Assembly (NCBI GenBank): GCA_024742875.1
Contig: JANSXP010000028.1
Span: 20,167-84,166 of the forward strand
Reading direction: 5' to 3'
Source: Planctomycetaceae bacterium
GTDB lineage: Bacteria > Planctomycetota > Planctomycetia > Planctomycetales > Planctomycetaceae
DNA: 64,000 bases
The notes under the pieces were generated by a model. It saw only the letters and a program-made list of their open reading frames with translations, had not been told where the DNA came from and ran no database searches. Numbering within the stretch: the stretch's first letter is position 1; every line of letters begins with the position of its first letter. The position numbers and the translations under genes are program-made. Shown here in pieces: positions 53,829-62,701 of the stretch.

Positions 53829-55433
53829 ATGACAACAAACCGTTCAGCCCGCATGCGACCTACCAATTACCTAACCGGCAAAGTTTTGCGTCAGCCCGCC
53901 GGTTCGACTTCGCTGTGGTACTGGCTTGTGTTGCTGCCGATGTTCTGCGCCTGCAGTGCAGCCGGGCAGCCTCCCGCACCGCCTGTTCCAGCGGCTGTGA
54001 CCGAGGTCAAATTTGAATCCGCTAACCGAGCGATTGTGGCATTCCAAAAGCCAATCAGTGCACCGGTCCAATTCCATTTTCTCGTGTGGGAAAGTGAGCT
54101 GGAACTGCTGCAACAATCTCTCAAGGTGAGTGGCGGCGCGATGGTGAAAGGAAAATTTGTGCGAGACCCTGGCGTGGTGCCGTCGTTCACACTGCAACTG
54201 GGAACGGCAACGAAGAAACGCGTGCCAGCCATTGTGAGTGTGAGCATTCCTGCCAAAGTGAAGCCGCCGGCGATTGTCAGGATGTTGTTTGCTACTGAAA
54301 GGGTCAGTGCTGTTCCGCAGTACGTTGTCGTTCTTCCAGACGTCACGTCGGGAGCAGATGCAGATGTCGACAGTACAGTGCGAATCAGCAACCAAACGCT
54401 GGTGGATTGGCGGGCGGCGCCGGTGATTGGATACGGATTTCCCAAAGACGAATCATCAGTCCGTTCGCTGCAGGGAGCATTGGCAATGCCACCTGGAACC
54501 ACGGCGGATTTCACTTTTCGAGAGCCCGTCGCCGTCACGCAGACCATCGAGGTGGACCTGGACGACATTAAACTTGCAGCAAAGCCAGTGGCAGCAATCA
54601 GGAAGGCGCAACTGACTGCATGGCCAGACCGTTTCGAAAGATTTTTTGATGTGACGTGGCAGGCCACCGATGATCCGGGAATGGCTAAGAAGCAGAGTGT
54701 TTCCGGAAAGAAAGAGCGCGCGGCGTTCCTGAAGACACCCGCTCAGGTGGGCACTGTGGGCGAGATTCAGGTCACGCGCAAAGATCTCAATGCAACCCGG
54801 GCATCCCTCACGCAGGACGCGCTTGCCTATCGCGAGCACCACGAGTGGCAGGTAAAACTGGTGAAGCCCAAAAAAACACCGATGGATGTGACAATCAAGA
54901 CTGACTTGCCGTGGCAGAGAGCAACCGCGGCTGGTGACGTGCAGGCGTCGCCCGCCAGCATGATTTCCATGGTGAAGGATGAGGTGTTGTATGCCGTCAG
55001 GCAGGAGATTCATTCGTTACGATTGTCGGGTATCGTCTCCATACATCAGTCACCGGCCGGCAAAACCGTCGATCCGTCCGGCGCTACGCTGAAAGTATCT
55101 GCAGACTTTCTGTCTACTCTGGTGAGTGCGCGCAAAAGAATCGGGAACTCGCCGAAAGAACGTGATGAACTGGAGCCGATCCTGAAGTGGCTGGATGATG
55201 AACTCAAAATCGTAGTCGCCGCCCACGTCAACTATCTAAAAGCGTTTGAGCACGAAAAACCTTTCCAGATTCTGATGCTGAAAAAGCTTGAGCAGACAAG
55301 TCTGACGGCCGCTCAGCGAACGGCCAGAGAATCAAAACTCCACGAATCGAAACGCGTCGTGGAGGAGAAACGGAGGATCTTCGAGCAGGCGGCGCACGAC
55401 TACAATGATAAGGTGCGAGTCCTTCATCCTTGA
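53829..55433 (+). CDS. Exported protein of unknown function
   Basis: A 534-residue protein I cannot assign to a family. A long N-terminal region of about 28 polar residues precedes a hydrophobic helix (SLWYWLVLLPMFCACSAAG) and a Pro-rich linker (PPAPPVPAA), so it is exported or anchored by its N-terminus. No clean lipobox is seen. The middle 300 residues alternate beta strands (VPAIVSVSIPAKVKPPAIV, VPQYVVVLPDV), suggesting one or two Ig-like domains. The last 150 residues are charged and helical (SPKERDELEPILKWLDDELK, VVEEKRRIFEQAAHDYNDKV), probably a coiled coil. An alternative ATG at 53853 would shorten the leader. It is divergent from the 1,123-residue exported protein and convergent with the sulfatase at 55459. 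Confidence 0.78.
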   Translation: MTTNRSARMRPTNYLTGKVLRQPAGSTSLWYWLVLLPMFCACSAAGQPPAPPVPAAVTEVKFESANRAIVAFQKPISAPVQFHFLVWESELELLQQSLKVSGGAMVKGKFVRDPGVVPSFTLQLGTATKKRVPAIVSVSIPAKVKPPAIVRMLFATERVSAVPQYVVVLPDVTSGADADVDSTVRISNQTLVDWRAAPVIGYGFPKDESSVRSLQGALAMPPGTTADFTFREPVAVTQTIEVDLDDIKLAAKPVAAIRKAQLTAWPDRFERFFDVTWQATDDPGMAKKQSVSGKKERAAFLKTPAQVGTVGEIQVTRKDLNATRASLTQDALAYREHHEWQVKLVKPKKTPMDVTIKTDLPWQRATAAGDVQASPASMISMVKDEVLYAVRQEIHSLRLSGIVSIHQSPAGKTVDPSGATLKVSADFLSTLVSARKRIGNSPKERDELEPILKWLDDELKIVVAAHVNYLKAFEHEKPFQILMLKKLEQTSLTAAQRTARESKLHESKRVVEEKRRIFEQAAHDYNDKVRVLHP

Positions 55434-55445
55434 CCGGCGGGCAAC

Positions 55446-55467
55446 CTGCCCTGATCCTTCAGGGCAG
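55446..55467. terminator. Hairpin between convergent genes
   Basis: CTGCCCTGA (55446-55454), loop TCCT, TCAGGGCAG (55459-55467): a perfect 9-bp stem. It overlaps the last codons of the sulfatase gene and follows the 534-residue protein gene by 12 bases. No T-run follows on either strand, so termination may be weak or Rho-assisted. Confidence 0.45.
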
Positions 55468-57279
55468 CAACTCCACATCCACAAAATACGCACCGCCGGA
55501 TCTGCCGGCCTGGTCGGTGAGTTGGGTTTTCAGCTGCGTTTTGCCGGCGGGCAGTGGCAGTTCGAAGACGACGCCGCTGCTGTTTGGCTTGACGGGCTGT
55601 TGGGCGGTGATGCCGGCCACCGAGACCGATGCTGTGGATGCCTTGACGGGCTGGTTGGCTTCTTGGGGCAGTTGTCGGAGAGTCAAACGGTAGGTGCCGG
55701 CGGTGCGGATGTGGATGTTCCACGGACCCGTCACTTTGGGCCGTTTTCTAATGGAGCCGAAATTCCACGGGGGATTGCCGCGGGGCATGTACCAGTCCTG
55801 ACTGCACAGTGTGGTGGGATTGTCGGCCGGATTCCCGATGTCGATGCTGACCGCTGACAGCCGCGGTGAAACGGACTCCCAGAACGGCGGATAAAAGGCC
55901 TTTAGCTGTTGAACGACGTCAGGATGTGCGGCGGAAATGTCGTTTCGCTGGGCAGGGTCGGCGCTGACATTGTACAGCGCCTCGCCGTTGATGAGTCGCC
56001 ACTTGTCTTTGAGTACGCAGGTTTCGACCCATGGTTCCAGCGGCGCGCCGGCACCCGCTCCGCCGTGGTACTGCACAATCAGGTGATCGCGTTGTGGCCG
56101 GGCGTCCGCGGACTCCAGCAGGTTCGCAAACGACAGCCCGTCCGGGTGGTGAGCCGGGGGGACAGCGATGCCGCAAAGTTCTGCGAGAGTGGGCAGGATG
56201 TCAATGTGGGCGGTGAGGGCGTCGACATCACGCCCACCGCCGATACCGCCAGCTGGCCAGTACACAAAACAGGGGACACGATGTCCGCCTTCGTAGATGC
56301 ATGACTTGCGACCGCGCATGCCGGCGTTGTAGCCAGCCACGGGTTCTGCCGTTAGTCCGGGAAACTTCCCGCCGGCTGAAGTGCCGTTGTCCGTCATAAA
56401 CACCAGGAGAGTGTTCTCGGTAAGCTTGAGGTCGTCCAAACGCTGCCGCAGACGGCCCATGTTGTGGTCAATGTTGGCGATCATGCCGTAAAAGTTGGCT
56501 GCCGACCCCCATGTGGCCGTCTCCTGATAGGGCGCGGCCCATTGGGGATCGACTCGGTAAGGACCATGCGGGGCGTTGGTCGCCAGATACAAAAAGAAGG
56601 GCCGATCTTTGTTGGCCTGGATAAATCGCAGCGACTCATCGAACCACACGTCTGTGCAGTAACCAGCGAATTTTTCGAAGGTGCCGTTGCGCTCGTAGGT
56701 GTCATCAAAATAATCATTGCCCCAGAAATCGGATGCCTGGCCGACACCGCCGCAGCGATGCCAGACCACATCGTCAAAGCCGCGATCCTGCGGGCGATGG
56801 GGCGCGTTGTCGCCCAGGTGCCACTTGCCCACCATGCCCGTGACGTAACCGGCATCCCGAAAGACGTGCGCGATCGTGCGTTCGTCTGTGTGCATCATCG
56901 TCCTGCCGGAACTGGTCCGAAATGCGCCCGTGCGTCCGGGATAGCGTCCGGTCATCAAAGCGGCACGTGTCGGCGTGCAGAACGCACTGACATGAAAGTC
57001 TGTCATGCGCACAGACTCGGCATGCAGTCTGTCCAGATGTGGCGTCTTTAGCCAGGGATTGCCATGACACGCCAGGTCCCCGTACCCCTGATCGTCGGTC
57101 ATAATCAGGATGACGTTAGGCCGTGCGCCCGCATCAGGCTTCATGTCAGAGGTGGCCACAGCGCTCTGTGGCATCAGTGGCGTGAGGGCAAAAAGTGCCA
57201 TCACTCTAACAAAACGCAGCTGCAGTAAGCCCGCATGCTCTTTTTGTCGTCGGCCGTGTGTTCCGCGGTGGTTCATCAT
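55459..57279 (-). CDS. Exported sulfatase with C-terminal beta domain
   Basis: A 606-residue sulfate-ester hydrolase. A signal peptide lies at about 1-43 (polar n-region, then VMALFALTPLMPQSAVA). The catalytic domain starts RPNVILIMTDDQGYGD; the formylglycine motif CTPTR is at Cys101, followed by ALMTGRYPGRTG; GMVGKWHLGD, ATNAPHGPY and MTDNGTSAG are further signatures. The last 110 residues form a separate beta domain (GPWNIHIRTAGTYRLTLRQL), seen on many planctomycete sulfatases and possibly substrate-binding. The start at 57279 has AGGA five bases upstream; ATGs at 57276 and 57294 are alternatives, and the frame to 57435 has no family-like sequence. It is diverged from the sulfatase at 31555 and is not part of that operon. 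Confidence 0.92.
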   Translation of the reverse strand: MMNHRGTHGRRQKEHAGLLQLRFVRVMALFALTPLMPQSAVATSDMKPDAGARPNVILIMTDDQGYGDLACHGNPWLKTPHLDRLHAESVRMTDFHVSAFCTPTRAALMTGRYPGRTGAFRTSSGRTMMHTDERTIAHVFRDAGYVTGMVGKWHLGDNAPHRPQDRGFDDVVWHRCGGVGQASDFWGNDYFDDTYERNGTFEKFAGYCTDVWFDESLRFIQANKDRPFFLYLATNAPHGPYRVDPQWAAPYQETATWGSAANFYGMIANIDHNMGRLRQRLDDLKLTENTLLVFMTDNGTSAGGKFPGLTAEPVAGYNAGMRGRKSCIYEGGHRVPCFVYWPAGGIGGGRDVDALTAHIDILPTLAELCGIAVPPAHHPDGLSFANLLESADARPQRDHLIVQYHGGAGAGAPLEPWVETCVLKDKWRLINGEALYNVSADPAQRNDISAAHPDVVQQLKAFYPPFWESVSPRLSAVSIDIGNPADNPTTLCSQDWYMPRGNPPWNFGSIRKRPKVTGPWNIHIRTAGTYRLTLRQLPQEANQPVKASTASVSVAGITAQQPVKPNSSGVVFELPLPAGKTQLKTQLTDQAGRSGGAYFVDVELLP

Positions 57280-57433
57280 TTCGATCCTGATCATTTCTCC
57301 TGGTCGAAGTCTCAGGTCGAATGCTAGCCGTTCTTTCTGGCGATACCTACCGGGTGAAGTCAGAACCGGCTGGCCGCGTTTCTCTGCTGATGGCGATCGG
57401 TTAGCGCCAGCAAGGACTGACGGTCCTTCATGC

Positions 57434-57778
57434 ATGGCACCTCCATCTTGTCGTCCCCCAGAGACTCGTCACCTTGTGGCCGCACTTGTTGCAGCCACTT
57501 TCTTCAAGATATGGCTGCGAGGTGGGCCGATTCTCCTGTCACACGTGCTGTCCCAACGACTGCACGAACGGGCGGCCTTTGCTGTTTTCGAAGGCGTCGT
57601 TCACCTGGTCGCGTTCTTGCTGCTGCCGCTCGGGGTGGCCTGTGCGGTGCAAAGCTGGCTTTACGCCCGCTGCACGTGGCCGCAGGAACAGAAGAGCGAA
57701 GCGATCGAGTTTCTGCTGGGGGCCGCGGGTTTTGTGTTGATGGTTCTGGGCACGGTGGTCACGTCCTTGGGGATTTAG
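57434..57778 (+). CDS. Small hydrophobic membrane protein
   Basis: A 114-residue protein of unknown function. Three hydrophobic stretches are separated by charged turns: HLVAALVAATFFKIWL, EGVVHLVAFLLLPLGVACAV and IEFLLGAAGFVLMVLGTVV. Codon use in this frame is ordinary for the window, and the hydrophobic pattern argues for a real gene. The ATG at 57434 is chosen because the frame further upstream runs antisense to the sulfatase; no good ribosome-binding site is visible. A small hairpin (AAGGAC-TGACG-GTCCTT) lies just before the start. It is divergent from the sulfatase gene. No motif gives a function. Confidence 0.55.
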   Translation: MAPPSCRPPETRHLVAALVAATFFKIWLRGGPILLSHVLSQRLHERAAFAVFEGVVHLVAFLLLPLGVACAVQSWLYARCTWPQEQKSEAIEFLLGAAGFVLMVLGTVVTSLGI

Positions 57779-58187
57779 CGGCGGGCTTGTCGCCGCAGAG
57801 ACCATGAACGTCCGGCGGTCAGCTATGACCCCCGTTATGGCGATCATGTCAATGTGCTCACGCAGCTGGCAGTCTGATGAAGGCGTCAGCAGTCAGCTCA
57901 TCGTAAGGCTGCGCGAAACCTGCCTGCAGGTGCGTCAATTCCGGGAGACGCGCATCAACAGCCAAAACGCGGCGATTAGTCTTCACTGGCACTGACTTTG
58001 CGGATCCGACGGTGATGGCAGATCAGCTTTCGGTTGTCTGCCGCTGTGAGAGAGTCGGGATACTCTTCTCTTTACCGTCCGCCTTCCTCCTGCCCTCATC
58101 TCGCTCGTCTTTCCTCACTTTTACGCACCTGTTACCGGTTGCGTCCTGCATGTCATTTCCTTTTTTTCTGACAGCCAAGGAGATTCC
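57779..58187. other. Upstream region of the DUF1559 gene
   Basis: No convincing gene; a 63-codon frame at 57804 lacks protein-like composition. The last 110 bp are strongly pyrimidine-rich on the plus strand (CTTCCTCCTGCCC, then a CTTTTTTTCT run near 58160-58170), a probable leader of the DUF1559 transcript. AAGGAG at 58177-58182 is the ribosome-binding site. Confidence 0.4.
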
Positions 58188-59198
58188 ATGCGCGTCAACC
58201 GCTTCCGCCTGCGCGGATTTACCCTGATCGAATTACTCGTCGTTATTGCCATCATCGCCATTCTCATTGCCCTGCTGCTGCCCGCCGTTCAGCAGGCACG
58301 TGAGGCCGCCCGACGAACACAGTGCAAGAACAATCTGAAACAGCTGGGCCTGGCACTCCACAACTACCATGACGTCCATCTGATGTTTCCGGGCAACATC
58401 GTGGAGACGCCTGGCGGATTTCGAAATACGTCGTGGTACACGCTGATTCTGCCCTATCTCGAGCAGGCGCCCGCTTATCAGCTGATGGAATTCAGCGGGA
58501 CCAACTTTTCCAATCAGAATTCGGCCCCCAATCTCAACTGGGAGGTGCTGCAGCAACTGCGTGTGCCGGGGCTGAACTGTCCGTCCAGTGTGCTGCCCAA
58601 CACTCGCACGCAGACGACCAACACGGCCACCCGTGATCTGGGGGCCCCCGACCGGCTGACTTATCAGGTGGCCGACTACTCCGGCATTGCCGGAGGCTAC
58701 TGGCTGCCCAACACCACCACGGTGCCACCCGGTGGCGCGTGGACGGGTTACGGCTGGGATCATCAGGTGGGTGTGATGGTGAATCTGTCCGGCGGCGTCA
58801 ATCCCCGCAAAATTGCACGGCTCATTGACGGCACGTCCAACACGATGGCTGTGGCGGAGCACTCCAGTTACACGATTCGTGACAGCGACGGCGCTCTGGT
58901 GGATGCCCGTTCCAGTAACTGGTCCGGCGGCGCCTGGGGCAATGGACCGGGAACGCACGCCTGGCTGGGCTGGAGCCTCAACGTCACGGTGCCACGTTAT
59001 GGAATCAACTACAACGGTCCTGGTTACGGACATGAAATTCCTTACGGTGGTCACACGGGCATTCGCTCTGAGCATACCGGCGGCGCGCAAATGATGCTGG
59101 CCGACGGCTCTGTCCGCTTCTTAAGTGAGAATCTGGACTTCAACCTTCTGATGGCGCTGTGCAACGGCCAGGACCGCACGGTGATCGGCCAGTACTGA
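58188..59198 (+). CDS. DUF1559 prepilin-like protein
   Basis: A 336-residue type II secretion/type IV pilus-like pseudopilin of the DUF1559 family greatly expanded in Planctomycetota. The prepilin cleavage/methylation site is [20 protein letters not shown], followed by [18 protein letters not shown] and [18 protein letters not shown], the family signature. The body includes [16 protein letters not shown] and the late [17 protein letters not shown] (family H-GG-N-DGSV motif) near the C-terminus. It has an excellent AAGGAG ribosome-binding site. It is followed by a small lipoprotein gene, the usual pair in this phylum. Probably assembled into or displayed near a pilus-like envelope structure; the exact role in planctomycetes is not settled. 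Confidence 0.95.
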   Translation: MRVNRFRLRGFTLIELLVVIAIIAILIALLLPAVQQAREAARRTQCKNNLKQLGLALHNYHDVHLMFPGNIVETPGGFRNTSWYTLILPYLEQAPAYQLMEFSGTNFSNQNSAPNLNWEVLQQLRVPGLNCPSSVLPNTRTQTTNTATRDLGAPDRLTYQVADYSGIAGGYWLPNTTTVPPGGAWTGYGWDHQVGVMVNLSGGVNPRKIARLIDGTSNTMAVAEHSSYTIRDSDGALVDARSSNWSGGAWGNGPGTHAWLGWSLNVTVPRYGINYNGPGYGHEIPYGGHTGIRSEHTGGAQMMLADGSVRFLSENLDFNLLMALCNGQDRTVIGQY

Positions 59199-59358
59199 TC
59201 CCCTGACCGTCACTTTGCTGCGCCGTACCACGTTCGCGTGTCGGTGGACCGGTGTGGCGATTTCTTTCCGGCGAACTGTGGTGCGGCGCGGCCGCATCGT
59301 GTGGCGTTCCCGGCGCTGGCGCTGTAGTTCGCCCCCTTTTCTTTAGGAGTCTTAAACG

Positions 59359-59787
59359 ATGACAATGCGATACTCTCGAATGATGTTTCCGCTGGCACTG
59401 ATTACCGGTCTGCTGCTCTGCTCACCGGGCTGCGGATCGGGTGAAGAAACCGTGCAGCTGGCGCCTGTGACCGGTCAGGTCACACAGGGCGGTCAGCCGG
59501 TTGCCAATGCGATTGTCGAATTCTTTCCCAAAGCCGGACGCACGTCGGTGGGCCGCACGGACGACACCGGCGCCTTTGAGCTGAAATACAGCGACGAACT
59601 CGGCGCTGTTGTGGGCATGTGTCGTGTGCAGATCACGCCCGGGCAGGCACAGCCACAGGAAGGCGGCGAAGATACGGTTGCTCCACCCATGCAGGCGCCC
59701 GCCATCATTGTGAAAGTGCCGGGTACTGTGGAAATTCAGGACGCGGATAACGTCTTCAATTTTGAATTGGATGAGTACCGTTCCTGA
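59359..59787 (+). CDS. Small lipoprotein with carboxypeptidase-regulatory-like fold
   Basis: A 142-residue lipoprotein. The signal ends in LLLCSPGCGSGEE, with Cys25 as the lipidated residue. The mature part is one beta-sandwich: VTGQVTQGGQPVANAIVEFF, then GRTSVGRTDDTGAFELKY and a late acidic VFNFELDE strand, as in the transthyretin/carboxypeptidase-regulatory fold. Genes like this routinely follow DUF1559 genes in Planctomycetota. AGGAG lies nine bases before the ATG. The gap of 160 bp to the DUF1559 gene holds no gene, and a terminator hairpin follows at 59837, so the two are likely one transcript. The function is unknown, perhaps an envelope partner of the pseudopilin. Confidence 0.9.
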   Translation: MTMRYSRMMFPLALITGLLLCSPGCGSGEETVQLAPVTGQVTQGGQPVANAIVEFFPKAGRTSVGRTDDTGAFELKYSDELGAVVGMCRVQITPGQAQPQEGGEDTVAPPMQAPAIIVKVPGTVEIQDADNVFNFELDEYRS

Positions 59788-59836
59788 ACGATGCCGTCAG
59801 GCTGCGCCCCGTTGTGCCCCGTTGCGGCGAACTTTG

Positions 59837-59860
59837 CCCCTTCGTCTGCGGACGGAGGGG
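59837..59860 (+). terminator. Intrinsic terminator after the DUF1559-lipoprotein pair
   Basis: CCCCTTCGTC (59837-59846), loop TGCG, GACGGAGGGG (59851-59860): a 10-bp stem with one G-T pair, followed by CTCTTGTTGTGCTGTT. It is placed 49 bp past the lipoprotein stop. Confidence 0.6.
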
Positions 59861-60023
59861 CTCTTGTTGTGCTGTTGGCGGTGCGGCGGGCTGTCGCCGT
59901 GAACCCGCGCCAGACAGTGGTGTCTGCCCGACGGGAACGGGCCTGACGATCACCTCGAAAGTTGGCCGTCCCCGCGTTACAGTCCGCGTATTGGCATCCC
60001 CGGCAACAGGTTCTCAGCGCTCC

Positions 60024-60668
60024 ATGTACATTCCGCCGTCATTCCGAATCGATGATCCCGCCACGCTGTCTGCCTTCATGGACAGGCACAGTTTTGCCAC
60101 CCTGGTTACCAGCGATGAGGGTGTGCCGCAGGCCACCCATCTGCCCGTACGTCAGTTTTGCCAGGATGGCGTTTGCACAAAACTGGTGTCACACATGGCG
60201 CGGGCAAATCCGCAGTGGCGGCACTTTGATGAAGACACCGAAGTGCTCACCATCTTTCAGGGGCCGCACGCTTATATCTCCCCCTCCTGGTATGCCAGCG
60301 AAATTGCTGTGCCAACGTGGAATTACACGACCGCACACGTTTACGGCATTCCCCGTGTGTTCAGCGATCACGCAGATGTCGTTTCCCTGCTGGAGGAGAC
60401 CGTTCGCTTTTACGAGGCCTCATTCGACGAGCCGTGGCCCGGTACGCTGCCGAAAGAACTTCGTGATCAGCTGATTGACTCAATCGTCGCCTTTGAGATT
60501 GACGTCACGCGAATCGAAGGCAAATTCAAACTGGGGCAGAATCGCTCAGCGGAAGACGTTGCGGGAGTGTATCGCGCGTTAACAGCATCACAGAACTCTC
60601 AGGACTGCGAACTGGCCGTCGTAATGCTGGAGGCTGGAGTTACTGGCACACGCACGGATGATGCCTGA
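60024..60668 (+). CDS. PaiB-like FMN-binding protein
   Basis: A 214-residue protein of the FMN-binding split-barrel PaiB family, annotated as a negative transcriptional regulator after Bacillus PaiB. Family segments are MYIPPSF at the start, SFATLVTSD, THLPV, HMARANPQWRHF, FQGPHAYISPSWY, VPTWNYTTAHVYG and IEGKFKLGQNRS near the C-terminus; the length is normal. These are the flavin-binding barrel residues; no DNA-binding helix-turn-helix is seen, so a flavin enzyme or a protease-regulating role is equally possible. The ATG at 60024 is set by the MYIPP start; the frame is open to 59814 with Cys/Arg-rich sequence that overlaps the terminator. It appears to be a single-gene unit. Confidence 0.92.
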   Translation: MYIPPSFRIDDPATLSAFMDRHSFATLVTSDEGVPQATHLPVRQFCQDGVCTKLVSHMARANPQWRHFDEDTEVLTIFQGPHAYISPSWYASEIAVPTWNYTTAHVYGIPRVFSDHADVVSLLEETVRFYEASFDEPWPGTLPKELRDQLIDSIVAFEIDVTRIEGKFKLGQNRSAEDVAGVYRALTASQNSQDCELAVVMLEAGVTGTRTDDA

Positions 60669-60800
60669 CAGACTGTCAGTCGTGGTTGCTGGTCGTGGAT
60701 CGATTGAGCCTTGTTTGCACAACGGCCATTGACCAACGACCTGTCGGGTGAAACCATGGGAGGAATGGTCGAGACTGCTGTTGCCGCGTCGCCGGGACTG

Positions 60801-60805
60801 AGGAG
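60801..60805 (+). promoter_or_regulatory. Ribosome-binding site of the WD40 lipoprotein gene
   Basis: AGGAG seven bases before ATG 60813. It decides the start at the lipoprotein signal and against the longer frame from 60711. Confidence 0.65.
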
Positions 60806-60812
60806 ACTTTCC

Positions 60813-62063
60813 ATGAATGCCGCACAATTCCTCCTGGTGCTGGTGCTTTTGTTTCTCTCCGGATGTGATCGCGCGGCGTCGTCCCGGCAGGACTCCCGGA
60901 AGCAACAGACTCACCTGCGGGCCACGCCGGCAGTAACGCTCGATCAACTGCAGGGCGTGCATCCTGCCAGTCCGTTGCTGCTGAAGACGAATGTGTTCGC
61001 GTTTCAGCCAACTTCAAAAGGAGATGGCCTGATCTGCAGCGACCGCGATGGTGTGAGTGTCTGGGATCTGGCGGACGGCAAACGTCGCCTGCTGCTGGAA
61101 TCTCCTGGCATCGTCATTGATCTGGCAGAGCCCCGGAGCGGTCATCAACTGCTGACAGTCGCCGCCGGAAGGACAACGTCCGCACGGCTTTGGGATAGAA
61201 AATCCGGCAGGCTGGTCCGAGAATTCGCCAGTCCGTTTGCTGCGGATGCGCAGTCGCCGACGTTACCGGACGATGCGTGGAATCAGTGGCGGGATCCCAG
61301 CATCTGGAGATTTGCGTCCACAGGATTCGTGCCTCGTGATGGATTCGGATTGACGTGTGCCGCCTTCAACGCGGATGGATCGAGAATCGCCGCCGGCTGC
61401 GAAGACGGCCGTGTGGTGATCTGGGAGACTGCCACGGCAAAGCCCCTCACAACACTCGAGACGGAACTGTCGCGGGTGCTGTCGGTCAGGTTTTCCGCTG
61501 ATGGCAGCCGACTGCTGGTGGCGGCGCGTGACGACCGGATTCAGCTGTGGAACCTTGAGACATCACAGCTGGTGCGGCAGTTTGAAGAAACGCGTACTGA
61601 AAACTGGGTGAGTGGCTATCGACCGGCGATCTGCTTTTCCGACGACGGAACACGGTTCGCTCTGTATTCGCCTCGGCAACTGGCCATTGTTGTCGGTGAT
61701 GCCGATTCGGGAAAAACGCTGCACTGCATTGCGGATAACTCACGCCTGCCCGGAGGCAAACTGCAGCTGTCTTTACAGCGAGGCCTCGCGTTTATTGACG
61801 ATACTTCGTTGTTCAGTAACACGGGCGGCTGGATCAGAATCTGGAACATTCCTTCCGGACAGGTGATCGCGCAACAGGAGTGTCAGTCGGGGGTGAACGC
61901 CGGCTACGCCTATCCGAACATTCACTTCGTTCAGTATCTGCCATCGCTGGATGCCTTCATTGCCGTTGAGGTGGAGAACGATGAAAATACGGGGCACGAT
62001 GACTGGACGACTGTTTCGCTGCGACCGCGAATCCTCTTTGAAAACATGCAGGTGCGACCATGA
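60813..62063 (+). CDS. WD40-repeat lipoprotein
   Basis: A 416-residue lipoprotein: AQFLLVLVLLFLSGCDRAA has lipobox LSGC. The mature part is a propeller of WD40-type repeats, with repeat ends visible as SVWDLADGKR, RLWDRKSGRLV, VIWETATAKPLTTL, IQLWNLETSQLV and IRIWNIPSGQVI, and repeat cores such as AAFNADGSRIAAGCEDGRV and RFSADGSRLLVAARDDRI. A region of about 45 residues (PTLPDDAWNQWRDPSIWRFA) is inserted between blades. WD40 propellers are protein-binding scaffolds; the partner may be the small exported protein whose gene starts inside this gene's stop codon (ATGA overlap at 62060-62063). It has no similarity to a catalytic protein. Confidence 0.87.
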   Translation: MNAAQFLLVLVLLFLSGCDRAASSRQDSRKQQTHLRATPAVTLDQLQGVHPASPLLLKTNVFAFQPTSKGDGLICSDRDGVSVWDLADGKRRLLLESPGIVIDLAEPRSGHQLLTVAAGRTTSARLWDRKSGRLVREFASPFAADAQSPTLPDDAWNQWRDPSIWRFASTGFVPRDGFGLTCAAFNADGSRIAAGCEDGRVVIWETATAKPLTTLETELSRVLSVRFSADGSRLLVAARDDRIQLWNLETSQLVRQFEETRTENWVSGYRPAICFSDDGTRFALYSPRQLAIVVGDADSGKTLHCIADNSRLPGGKLQLSLQRGLAFIDDTSLFSNTGGWIRIWNIPSGQVIAQQECQSGVNAGYAYPNIHFVQYLPSLDAFIAVEVENDENTGHDDWTTVSLRPRILFENMQVRP

Positions 62064-62650
62064 AAACGCAAACTATGATTCTCCTCAGCTGTGTGTTGAC
62101 GTCAGTCGACAGGGCTGCGGCCGATGACCTGGACTTTGCGGACAAACCGGACCCGTCGTCATGGCGGCAGATTGACACAACGCGGCAGACTTCGCGCGGC
62201 GGCGATCACTGGGCGTGGCGGACGTATACCCACGAGAAAAACGGCGACCTGCTGACGGTGGCCTGTTTGCGAGCCGAGTTGTCGGTGGGCTCAGCCGATC
62301 TGGTTGATCGTTCGTATGAGTTTGCGGCCTCCGGTCATCCGTGGGTGGCCGAAAAGGGCGATCTGTTCGTGTCTTCTCCGGGCTGCACGGATGAATTCGT
62401 CTGGCAGCTGAAGCCGGGTGATGGCCAGGCCTGCCCGCTGCCCGTTCTGCAGTTTGTTCACACCAGTGAACTCGACGAGGACGAAACAAAGACGCTCATG
62501 CTCAGTGGCTTTATCTTTGTCCACCGACAGAGAACCTACTTTGTCCAGCATACGTCTTCGCGTCCGATTACCGTCTGGGTGGCTCTGAACTACGCCCGCC
62601 AGCTGGCAACGACCCTGCTCAAAGGCGACGACCTGAAAAACGTGCCGTAG
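62060..62650 (+). CDS. Small exported protein coupled to the WD40 lipoprotein
   Basis: A 196-residue protein of unknown family. A probable signal peptide (MKTQTMILLSCVLTSVDRAA, then AD) precedes a globular beta-rich domain (HWAWRTYTHEKNGDLLTVAC, KGDLFVSSPGCTDEFVWQL, MLSGFIFVHRQRTYFVQHTS). Cys residues in the mature part (VACLRAEL, SPGCTDE, QACPLP) could form disulfides. The start overlaps the stop of the WD40 gene by ATGA with no ribosome-binding site of its own apparent, so translation is coupled and the two products probably work together at the envelope. The function is not inferable. Confidence 0.8.
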   Translation: MKTQTMILLSCVLTSVDRAAADDLDFADKPDPSSWRQIDTTRQTSRGGDHWAWRTYTHEKNGDLLTVACLRAELSVGSADLVDRSYEFAASGHPWVAEKGDLFVSSPGCTDEFVWQLKPGDGQACPLPVLQFVHTSELDEDETKTLMLSGFIFVHRQRTYFVQHTSSRPITVWVALNYARQLATTLLKGDDLKNVP

Positions 62651-62701
62651 ATCTGGTGTCATATTCTCAGCCCATTCGTCACTGTCACAGGCCCTCCGTC
62701 C

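Noticed and set aside
57804..57995. 63-codon frame between the small membrane protein and the DUF1559 gene
   Set aside because: No hydrophobic, charged or domain pattern, no ribosome-binding site, and codon use unlike its neighbours.
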